Positions 23,470 to 34,182 of a DNA stretch of 64,000 nt are shown here, piece by piece. The stretch lies in contig CM069455.1 in NCBI GenBank assembly GCA_035610835.1, forward strand, positions 17,931,874-17,995,873. The letters are read 5' to 3'. Numbering within the stretch: position 1 is the first letter of the stretch; each line of letters begins with the position of its first letter. The position numbers were made by a program, and so were the translations under genes. The DNA comes from Ophiura sarsii (Eukaryota; Echinodermata; Ophiuroidea; Amphilepidida; Ophiuridae). Under the pieces are notes generated by a model, which saw only the letters and a list, made by a program, of their open reading frames with translations, did not search any database and was not told the DNA's origin.

Positions 23470-26420
23470 CACTCGTGAAATCTGTTCTCTTATTAAAATC
23501 TGTTGCGCAAAATAGAAAAATGCGAAACGGATCCACAACTCGCTAATAAGAAATAAATTCCTCTATGAAGCCACCCTTCGACGGTTATATATTCATTTCA
23601 TTTGAATAATAATCACGCAAAACCAAAATCTATTCCTGGATTCCGTTCTCTAATTAAAACCCGTTGCGCAAAATACAAAAATGCGAAACGGATCCACAAC
23701 TCACAAATGAATTACTCTATGAAGCCGCCCTTTGACGGTTATGTTTAATGTAGCAGAATAACACTCATGCCAAACCAAAATCCACTCAAGAATTCCGTTC
23801 TCTAATTACAATCTGTTGCGCAATATACAAAAATGCGAAACGGATCCACAACTCGCCAATAAATTCCTCTATGAAGCCGGCCTTCGACGGTTATATGTTT
23901 ATTTCATTTGAATGATAATTACGCAAAACCAAAACCTATTCCTGAATTCCGTTCTCTAATTAAAATCCGTTGCGCAAAATAATGCGAAACGGATCCCCAA
24001 ATCACCAATAAGTTCCTCTATGAAGCCGCCCTTTGACGGTTATGTTTAATGTAGTAGAATAACACTCATGCCAATCCAAAATCCACTAAAGAATTCCGTT
24101 CTCTAATTAAAATCTGTTGCGCAAAGTACAAAAATGCGAAACGGATCCACAACTCACCAATAAATTCCTCTATGAAACCGCCCTTCGACGGTTATATGTT
24201 TATTTCATTAGAATAACACTCATGCAAAACGAAAATCCATTCCTGAATTCCGTTCTCTAATTAAAATCCGTTGCGCAAAATACAAAAATGCGAAACGGAT
24301 CCACAACTCGCCAATAAATTCCTCTATGAAGCCGCCCTTCGACGGTTATCTGTTTATTTCATTAGAATAACACTCATGCAAAACGAAAATCCATTCCTGA
24401 ATTCCGTTCTCTAATTAAAATCTGTTGCGCAATATACAAAAATGCGAAACGGATCCACAACTCGCCAATAAATTCCTATATGAAGCCGCCCTTTGACGGT
24501 TATGTTTAATGTAGTAGAATAACACTCATGCAAAACCAAAATCCATTCCTGAATTCCGTTCTCTAATTAAAATCTGTTGCGCAATATACAAAAATGCGAA
24601 ACGGATCCACAACTCACCAATAAATTCCTCTATGAAACCGCCCTTCGACGGTTATATCTTTATTTCATTAGAATAACGCTCATGCAAAACGAAAATCCAT
24701 TCCTGAATTCCGTTCTCTAATTAAAATCCGTTGCGCAAAATACAAAAATGCGAAACGGATACACAACTCGCCAATAAATTCCTCTATGAAGCCGCCCTTC
24801 GACGGTTATCTGTTTATTTCATTAGAATAACACTCATGCAAAACGAAAATCCATTCCTGAATTCCGTTCTCTAATTAAAATTAATTTAAAAATGCGAAAC
24901 AGATCCACAACTCACCAATAAATTCCTCTGTGAAGCCGCCCTGTGACGGTTATGTTTAATGTAGTAGAATAACACTCATGCCAATCCAAAATCCACTCAA
25001 GAATTCCGTTCTCTAGTTAAAATCTGTTGCGCAAAGTACAAAAATGCGAAACGGATCCACAATTCACCAATAAAATCCTCTATCAAGCCGCCCTTCGACG
25101 GTTATATGTTTATTTCATTTGAATGATAATTACGCAAAACCAAAATCTATTCCTGAATTCCGTTCTCTAATTAAAATCCGTTGCGCAAAATAATGCAAAA
25201 CGGATCCCCAACTCACCAATAAGTTCCTCTATGAAGCCGCCCTTTGACGGTTATGTTTAATGTAGTAGAATAACACTCATGCCAATCCAAAATCCACTCA
25301 AGAATTCCGTTCTCTAATTAAAATCTGTTGCGCAAAGTACAAAAATGCGAAACGGATCCACAATTCACCAATAAAATCCTCTATCAAGCCGCCCTTCGAC
25401 GGTTATATGTTTATTTCATTAGAATAACACTCATGCAAAACACTCATGAAGCGTCGAAGCCGTCGAAGCCGCCCTTCGACGGTTAATGCCAATCCAAAAT
25501 CCAAAACCGTCATAAAATCCGTCATAAAATCATAACCAAAATCATAACCGTCATAAAATCACTCATGCCAATCCAAAATCCACTCAAGAATTCCGTTCTC
25601 TAATTAAAATCTGTTGCGCAAAGTACAAAAATGCGAAGCGGATCCACAACTCACCAATAAATTCCTCTATCAAGCCGCCCTTTGACGGTTATATGTTTAT
25701 TTCATTAGAATAATACTTCTGCAAAACCAAAATCCATTCCTGAATTCCGTTCTCTAATTACAATCCGTTGCGCAATATACAAAAATGCGAAACGGATCCA
25801 CAACTCACCAATAAATTCCTCTATGAAGCCGCCCTTTAACGGTTATGTTTAATGTAGTAGAATAACCCTCATGCCAAACCAAAATCCACTCAAGAATTCC
25901 GTTCTCTAATTAAAATCTGTTGCGCAAAATACAAATATGCGAAACGGATCCACAACTCACCAATTAATTCCTCTATATAAGCCGCCCTTCGAAAGTTATG
26001 TTTATTGTAGTAGAATAACATTCATGCAAAACCAAAATCCACTCATGAATTCCGTTCTCTTGTTAAAATTCCTTGCACAAAATACAAAAATGTAATAGAA
26101 TTACACTCAAGCAAAACCAAAACCCACTCAAGAATTCCGTTCTCTAATTAAAATCTGTTGCACAAAACACAAAAATGCGAAACGGATCCAGAACTCACCA
26201 ATAAATTCCTCTATTAAGTTGCTTTTCGATGGTTAAATGTTTATTTCATTAGAATAACATTCCGTTCTCTTATTAAAATCTGTTGCGCAAAATACAAAAA
26301 TGCGAAACGAATTCACAACTCACCAATAAATTCCTCTATGGAGCCGCCCTTCGACGGTTATATGTTTATTTAATTAGAATAACACTCTTGCCAAACCAAC
26401 ATCTACTCAAGAATCCCGTT
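23470..26420 (+). repeat. Satellite array, ~154-bp unit, about 18 copies
   Basis: The anchor ttccgttctctaatt recurs at 23641, 23793, 23947, 24094, 24248, 24402, 24554, 24708, 24862, 25004, 25158, 25305, 25591, 25745, 25897, 26050 and later. Spacings are 142-154 bases until the array degrades after 26050. Two sub-types alternate irregularly: gttatatgtttatttcattag and gttatgtttaatgtagtag. Every unit contains an imperfect inverted repeat, tccgttgcgca ... tgcgaaacgga, that can form a ~10-bp stem. At 25440-25560 the order is scrambled into short shuffled pieces. The array runs directly into the Ig pseudogene near 26420. Confidence 0.9.
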
Positions 26421-27460
26421 CTCGTGTTCCGCGCCGGTTGTTCACTGTTTCGTTTCGGCTTTCTGTCTGATTAAAGCCAACAACAAGTTCAGCATTTGCC
26501 TGTAACCAGTAGTCATCAAACAAGGCGTAACACGAAATCAGGGTTCCATTGTCTTTCGCAAGCGTCGGGTTGATACGAAAAGCTGATTCAACAGAAAACC
26601 ATCTTGATTGTTGTATTTGAGGCTCTGTAAGCCATAGCCATCGTAACGGCTTGGTATTATTCGGAACATGGACCACGCAATCAAATTCGGCTTCATCATA
26701 TACATCGGCGCTAAATCTTGAGGGTCGTATGTCGGCACGCAAGGTGGATTCGGCTTGAATTGTACAGTATTGCTTGTAAGAAAACTCTGAACTGTTTACA
26801 CTACATGTGAAAGTATCCGTAATCCTTATCTGTGAATATTGGAGGGAAATTTCAGAGGTTAGAAATCCATTTTGGTCGATCTTCGAGCCCGTTGTCGTCA
26901 ATGCAGTCTCACCAAGCGCGTTTTTGTCCGTCGTTGTCCAGATGAGAGATACCTGAGGGTTGCTTGTCTCAGATAAACAAGACAATGTAACATTGTTATC
27001 GATGTGGCCTGTTTTAAATGAACAAATGGGAAACCAGCTGCTGGGATAGTAATGTACATTAGTAGTAAGGGAGCACATCAAAACTCGACCGCCCGGCAAC
27101 CGCCGGTTCCGTGGGGTTCCCTGCGGTTGCAGCCGGTTTCTATTGTTCTAAACAATGATATGCGGTCCAACCGGGCGGAACCGGCGGTTGCCGCGTGGTC
27201 GAGTTTTGATGTGCTCCCTAACTGACCGTTCATCGACTAGAATATTCCCATCGAATAAAGTGCAGTGTAGGTTCCAATATCACTTCGCGAAATTGATTCA
27301 ATGGTAATATCAACTTTACCACTAAGGAATGTCACTCTTGTGTCTGTGCGATTTCCGAATCCTCGTCAATAAAATCTCCATTTCTAGTAAGAATCTGGCC
27401 ATCTTTACTCAAAATGAAATCAATACCACCAACAGGCGGATTAAAGGCCACACACCCGGG
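26420..27460 (-). pseudogene. Ig-receptor pseudogene (member A)
   Basis: Minus-strand homologue of the intact receptor at 51015-52448. Domain 2 and domain 3 are still readable in one frame (tryptophan-bearing SLIWTTTD block, DTFTCSV, NGTLISCYALFDDYW). Domain 1 (27222-27460) has single-base deletions that shift the frame and is split off by a 150-bp MITE at 27069-27218. The signal peptide side is lost near 27465. On the 3' side the juxtamembrane, membrane and cytoplasmic parts are missing because the satellite array begins there. It is closest in sequence to member B at 41.2-42.7 kb. It lies 14 kb from the rest of the family. Confidence 0.88.
27069..27218. mobile_element. TAA-flanked PIF/Harbinger-like MITE inside the Ig pseudogene
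   Basis: A 150-bp palindromic element has ends GGGAGCACATCAAAACTCG and its complement, flanked by TAA (27066-27068 and 27219-27221). The uninterrupted paralogue at about 42290-42300 reads agtagtaactgacc, which is exactly the expected empty site with one TAA. A 3-bp TWA target is characteristic of PIF/Harbinger. Confidence 0.85.
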
Positions 27461-27464
27461 TTTG

Positions 27465-28040
27465 GGTATATTTTACGCAACTGTTGAGCGGTTGCATACT
27501 TCAACAACGTTGTGTAAAATGTTGAGTAAATATTTAAGCAACCTTTTTGCAGTGTACCCTGCATAATACCAAACCAGATCTCCTCCTTAATCTGTGTACA
27601 GAATACAATTCTTATGTAGTGTGTGACGGCGACGATGGTGGATACGACGTAATGCCGCACATTTTGAATCTCCTTGTTTCAATGTAAAAATGGATTTGAT
27701 TATACACAACTCCAGAAAATTCATCACGCGTTGCCTGAAACTAAATTATTTCATCCTAAATCGCTCAAGTGTCGGTATCATTTTTGAATTTAAACCGTCG
27801 TTACCCGTTGTCCCATATTTAACGCTTAGCGTAGGCACATGCATATATTACGCATAATTTAACATTGTCCGGCATCGTCTGGCATAATATCATGAATATG
27901 TCGTTAACCAAAGACATCTTTACTTTATTACTGGAGTGGGATAAGAATCACTAACTGGAATGGGGTAATAATAACGATATACCTTTAGTATAATAAGCCG
28001 CAAACATAATGATCCTATATTGTACTCAAAACCGAAGTAT
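27465..28040. other. Non-coding sequence between Ig pseudogene and LINE
   Basis: No homology to the Ig-gene 5' flank is visible here, so the pseudogene's promoter side was lost. Nothing else is recognised. Confidence 0.4.
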
Positions 28041-28044
28041 TTTA

Positions 28045-29440
28045 GTATTCATTCATTTTATTTATTGTATATATAGGCCTCTGGCCCTTCATACTACATG
28101 GTACAAAAATTATAAATACGCATACATAATAAACAATTTTTACTTTGCTGTGCTGTCATTAAAAGATGCAATAAATACAGAACATAATCAATTAAATTCA
28201 ATATCTTCTCTTATCGTCATTGCAGTGAATACAAATTGAGCAAGGTTTTTAATATCAGTGCTTTTTGGAGAACTCATGAGTTGGTTGAATTTCTCATGCG
28301 TTGGATGTCTGGTGTACTTAGTTGAGATGTATCTATCACGTAAAGTCTTAAATTGGTTACAAATAATAACAAAATGGAATTCATCTTCTACGCTACCATC
28401 ATTACACACTAAACATGTCCGATCATTTGGATCTATTCCATGTCTTCTACCAGTTTCAATGCGAAGACAATGACTGGAACATCTTAATTTTGAAAGATAA
28501 CGGCGATGTGACACATTTATAATAACTGATAAGTATTTTTCAGGTGATAATTGATTTTTGAAATTACGATATGTCCTTAATTTATCAAGGGAAGAAATAT
28601 CGGCAAACCAGTTTTGTTGGGCAGTATCCTGAATACGTTGCTTAAACATACTTAAAAACATATTTACGTCACCAACACTTTGATTATACCATACATGTCC
28701 AAATCCATGATTAAAAAGTATAGATTTGATCTCAGTGGCCCACGTTCGCGAACCTCTCTCGTCAAAATAAACAAGCATAGCATAACTTTTCTTTGGTAAA
28801 CGTTCATCTCCCATACTTAACAGTTTTAACCAAAATTTGATACTGTTGATAATACAATATACATAAATGGGATATCTGCCACACTCGCCAATTGCTGCAT
28901 TATTTGTAGAATTTTGAGAGATTTGTAGAAACTGCTTGCAGGCCTTGTATTGAACTTTTTCCAGACATTCATAACGCTTAAAACCCCATATATCTGAGCC
29001 GTATGTTAAAATGGGTAAAATAGCAGCATCGAAGATTTTAAAATAGGAATCATACGACATATGACCAACAGCATACATTGTTTTTCTCAGAATATTAAGT
29101 GCTTTGGAAGCTTGATCTGCAAGATGTCTCGATGATTTCCCCCATGCATTGCCAGTTGATAATGTAAGGCCCAGATATTTATATTCTGACACAATATCGA
29201 GAGGGTGATCATTATAAGTCCACTTTTCATTGCGGCTAATCGGGCCTCCTTTACGGAAAACCATAATTTGAGTTTTGCTCATATTAACCTTCATCCCCCA
29301 ATTTTTGCAGAAATCCTGGATTGATTTAATATGTTTATTGAGACCACCTATAGTATCAGCCATTACAACAATATCGTCAGCATAATAAAGAGCATTGATT
29401 TCTGTGGTATCTGGCATTAATTGACAACCCTTTGCAGATC
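28045..29440 (-). mobile_element. 5'-truncated non-LTR retrotransposon (LINE), reverse-transcriptase C-terminal half
   Basis: A 409-codon minus-strand frame (29417-28188) opens just before the catalytic YADD box (LYYADDIVVMAD). It continues through KTQIMVF and YKYLGLTL (thumb-side blocks) and LPILTYGSDIWG. It ends with a Cys/His cluster (CLVCNDGSVEDEFHFVIIC) of the CxxC...H...C type found at the C-terminus of several LINE clades. A stop lies a few codons upstream of the first Met and no endonuclease or N-terminal RT blocks follow, so it is truncated near 29440. The 3' side ends in GGCCAGAGGCCTATATATA and an AATAAA/AATGA-rich tail near 28045-28080. The long intact frame suggests a fairly recent insertion. 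It sits immediately downstream of the hydrolase gene. Confidence 0.9.
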
Positions 29441-29597
29441 ATGTCTCTATCCGTTTCTATTTGACTAGAATAGAAGTATAAGTATATCCCCTTATTATAG
29501 TGCTCCTCCTCCCCCATTGGCTGGGGGAGGAGGGGAGGATACACTTTGCAAAGTGTATCCACTAATATATTGGAGTGCCTCCCCTCCGGGTGTCATC

Positions 29598-29791
29598 CTA
29601 GCATTTCACATCTACTTTATATTCAATGAATTCCATCGGGATCATGTGTCTATCCGTGACGTATTGCAACATGTCCTTGTTGCCCTGGAGATAGGTCCCG
29701 TAGAAAGCAGAAGTGTATCCCTGAAGAAACATGTGATACTTGTTCAAATCCGTGTCGGGTGCCGTCTTGCAAAAGTTGATAAGACGACACA
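29598..29791 (-). CDS. Hydrolase exon 6 (terminal)
   Basis: A very strong acceptor (atttctctttttttctcag) precedes 63 codons and a TAG stop. It encodes CRLINFCKTAPDTDLNKYH and the QGYTSAFYGTYLQG helix typical of the C-terminus of the family. Confidence 0.88.
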
Positions 29792-32700
29792 CTGAGAAAA
29801 AAAGAGAAATTAATCGTTATCCAATATCAAATCAAAAAAACCAATGCGACAGTTACTTATAAAGCCCACGACACTAATCAAAAAGAACTATTATGTAACG
29901 GCAAAATTTGAAAAACGGCAAAATTTGACAAAGTAGTCTGTTGAACGCAGTCGTATTGACAGTATTCCTACCGTCTGCGCGTTACACATTTTGGAGAGAG
30001 AAAAAAAAAATCGATATTTCAGCAAAATGTGCTCTAAAAAGGCACTAGTCCAATATTTAGTGGTCGGAAATCGATGTTTATATCACTACTTTATAGGTAC
30101 ACGTTGCATGGTGTGTTAATACAGAGGCTTATGGGCCTACTAATGTATATCAGTTAATACCATCAAATGTACCCTATAGACCATTTCAAATCCGAAAATA
30201 TACGATCGGTTCCGAATGTTTCCGATTAGCCGATTGTTTGAAACTCGGTTCCATGACCTGTCAGCCCCTGACAGGTCATGGCCATGTGCCGGAGAAAAAC
30301 AACGTGTTTTTCACCCGTCTGCCCGTGTGGTAGATTGCGCTGGTGTTGGTGATAGATTGTATCCTTCACTAAGTTGATGTTGCAGCATTTCAGTTACAAA
30401 AACGAGTGAGATGAAAGAGATTTGGGGTAATATTTTCACTTTTTACCGTCTGCTCGATACATTTGGAATTTGTCCGTCAGCGCCTTTGTTGATAAAAAAC
30501 GAAAATAGTCTCGTTCCACGTTTTACTTCTCATGTGTGCACGCGTGTGTGTAAACATAGGCGGACAATCAACTAGGGCAATGCTGTGAATGCGATTAATT
30601 GTTGCGAAGAACGCGCAACGCACCTACTGCACGTGACCTGTTTTTCCGAAGATTTCCGATCTCAATTTGAAATGGTCTATGTCCTGTGTGTGTCTGATTG
30701 AGCATTTCTTGAAATAATTGAGAAGGTGTTATTTTAACATGTTTATGGCAGTTAATTTGTCCTTCTTTCCCCATAGATTTTATGGGACTATAAATACCTG
30801 TGATCAAGGTGAGCCACACCTTTAGCCAACCAAATAACAAAAAAAGTATTTATTTTGTTATATAAATAAATAAATGCACTTACTATGCCATCCCAATGGG
30901 CTCAGTATGTCACAGTGTCCGTGCCCCTGCAAATAAAAAGACGACATTTAGTGTAAAATAAAACAGATTGTAAACTGTAATCAAACGCCATGGTCAGTGC
31001 AAGGGAAATCTGTTGAATGGTTCATAAAAGTTGAGTGCAAAACAAGACGTCTTATACGTGGGGGTCACTCGTCACTCTCACACCACGCGCGTCCATGCAC
31101 ATCTGAAATGAACCCTACACGTTGACACCCCTAATGGCGTAAATGACTCCACTGTAATGGTGTAAATAACGCATACAGAACCGACCCTAAAGTGTCACTC
31201 ACGCGATTGTCAAGACCTACCTTGACGTTACCAAGCACCTTACTTAATTATCGTCATTTTGTCTTACATCCCTCTCTGGTTGACTGCAAGAAGGTTGTAC
31301 ATAGCCCAGCTCGGTTATGAGCCTTACGTAATTATCCCGACTTACCTTGACGTTACCAAGCACTCTTCGACATGCCCAATTATCGTAATTCTGTCTGAAG
31401 TCCCTCCTTGACTATCGCCCGCTACCTCGGTATGATCCTTAAGGTTCAGTCACACAGAAGACAGCTCCCGACCCAACCTCTTTCTAACTACACAAGACAA
31501 CCATTTTTTTCAAAATCGGCTGAAATCTTGTTCAAACTTGCACAATTTACATTTTGGATCCCGACCAGGGATGAGCAGGGATGATTAGTGTGCGATATTC
31601 CCCGCCTTCAACAAGACAAGAGATGCTGAATCGCCTACTAGTAAGCGACAGCATCATGAAATCAACAAGATCAAGCATGTTTAATCGGTGACGCCACTTG
31701 TTCAATCCCCGATCAATCGCCGACCTTGACACGACGGCACAAGTTGTGACATGTTGCTGTCAAGACTGCTCGCCGATTTAACATGTCAAGTTGGCTTGCA
31801 TCTGCTCTCCCGCTTGGAGCAGACTCGATTGCCGACCACTTTCCAACTACACACATCTCACTCAGTCTTCTGCAGTCTTGTGTGGTCGGGAACACGTGGC
31901 AAATTTGACAAACTCGCCACGATTTTTTCTCGCAGCCTAAACAAATCGTAGCGGGTTTTTTTAATCGGGAAGGTCGGCATGGACACATGAGCGGTTTGGA
32001 AGCGGTAGCCGATGAGTTGGCGCGCATCATGAGTGGTTGTGTGTAGTTGGAAAGTGGTCGACAATCGAGTCTGCTCCAAGCGGGAGAGAAGATGCAAGCC
32101 AACTTGACATGTTAAATCGGCGACAACAGAAGATTAGTCGCCGACTTGTAGTCAACTGCTCATGTACAAATCAGCGAGCAGTCTTGACAGCAACATGTCA
32201 CAACTTGTGCCGTCGTGTCAAGGTTGGCGATTGATCGGGACTGAACAAATGGCGTCACCGATTAAACATGCTTGATCTTGTTGATTTCATGATCAGATGA
32301 TGCTGTCGCCTACTGGTAGGCGATTCAGCATCTCTTGTCTTGTTGAAGGCGGGGAATATCGCATACTAATCATCCCTGCTCATCCCTGGTCGGGATCCAA
32401 ATGTAAATTGTTCAAGTTTGAACAAGATTTCAGCCGATTTTGAAAAAAATGGTGGTCTTGTGTAGTTGGGAAGAGGTTGGGTCGGGAGCTGTGTCTTCTG
32501 TGTGACTGAACCTTCTCTGATTGACTACAAGACGGTTGTTCATAGCCCAGCTCGGTAAGGAGCTTCACGTAATCGTCACGACCTACCCTGAAGTTACTCA
32601 CGGACATGCCCAATTATCATAGTTCTGTCCTATATACATGTCTTAAGCCTCCCAGGATGACTACAAGTAGGCTGATCATTACCTATCATCGGTTAGGAGC

Positions 32701-34128
32701 CTCGCGTAATCGTCACGACCTACCTTGACGTTACCGTGTACTCTCGGATTTGCCCAAATATCATATTTCTGTCTTATATGTCTTTTAAGACATATAAGAT
32801 AGAACTATGATACTTAAAAGTCTCCCAGGTTGACTACAAGTAGGTTGATCATCACCTATCATCGGTTAGGACCATCACGTAATCGTCGCGACATACCTTG
32901 ACGTTACCAAACACTCACGGACATACCCAATTAGCATAGTTCTGTCCTACATGTCTTAAGTCTCCCAGGTTGACTACAAGTAGGCTGATCATCACCTATA
33001 TCGGTTAGGAGCCTCACGGAATCGTCACGACCTACCTTGATGTTACCAAGTACTCTCGGACTTGCCCAAGTATCATAGTTCTGTCTTACATGTCTTTTAG
33101 TCAACCTGGGAGACTTAAAAGTCTCACAGGTTGACTACAAGTAGGCTGATCATCACCTATCATCGGTTAGGAACCTCACGTAATTGTCGCGACATACCTT
33201 GACGTTACCAAACACTCACGGACATACGCAATTAGCATAGTTCTGTCCTACATATCTTAAGAGATGGCATCCAGATTCGTACGGATTGAAAACCGTAGAT
33301 CGGAGAGGGTAAACGCACTGGGATAAGCGGACAGTTTTGTATATATAGATAAACGGTGCGCGGTTAAATATTGACCAACCAATACGTGTTTAGCCATGCT
33401 TAGCGAGCGCATTGAACAACTCCAGTGAACGGACAGCCAGTGCGTTTATCCTCTCCGATCTACGGTATTCAATACGTACGAATCTGGATGCCATCCCTAA
33501 GTCTCCCAGGTTGACTACAAGTAGGCTGATTATCACCTATCATCGGTTAGGAGCCTCGCGGAATCGTCACGACATACCTTGACATTACCAAGCACTCTCG
33601 GACATGCCCAATTATCGTAATTCTGTCTGAAGTCCCTCCCTGGTTGACTACAAGAAGGTTGTTCGTCGCCTAGCTCGGTTCCTATCATCAATCCTGGGAG
33701 GTAGAAATTGTTTGGTGACGGGATCTGTACGTATGGCTCGATGAAGGTGACGGCCTGTATTAAAGAAATAGATCGTTTGAGATGTCGCTATTGTTTGCTC
33801 ACACACCTATTGGTGACGGTGAAAGGGAAACAAGATATTTCGAAAAAGAAAAAAGGTTGATATGCAAGATCTTATTCAACAATACGAGCCCACTCGCAAT
33901 CTTCGTTCTGGCTCAAAATATCTTCTTGCGCATGTTTCTTCACCTTCTACTTCATATGGTCGCCGTTCTTGTCAAGATTTCAAATCATTGCTAAAAACTT
34001 ACCTATTTAATGTTAATGTTTAATTTATTTTTGTTTTGTCTTTTATTACTCATGTTACTGTGTGTTTTTGTTTTTCGTTTGTGATAGCGCATAGGGATTT
34101 AATTGTGTTATGCGCTCAATAAGTATGG

Positions 34129-34182
<54 letters not shown>

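Larger units (their letters stand above)
31200..33560 (-). repeat. Tandem decayed copies of the 3' half of hydrolase exon 4 plus donor
   Basis: At least seven degenerate copies of the exon-4 segment from CSQPG to the donor, plus ~60 bases of intron, lie near 31205, 31340, 32575, 32710, 32885, 33025 and 33185. Minus-strand copies still read ACCGAGCTGGGCTATG..., TCTTGTAGTCAACC and ATTGGGCATGTCC, but carry stops and frameshifts. All keep a donor-like site after the AAG (GTATGT, GTAGGT or GTAAGT). None keeps the exon-4 acceptor. They lie within intron 4 and probably arose by slippage of the exon/intron junction. Confidence 0.85.

Noticed and set aside
30780..30835. Alternative exon 5 for the hydrolase (acceptor ttggctaaag, donor ACAG|GTATTT)
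   Set aside because: Phases are compatible, but the product (VWLTLIT) lacks the GH-x-D motif and the acceptor lacks a pyrimidine tract. 30884-30926 has both.
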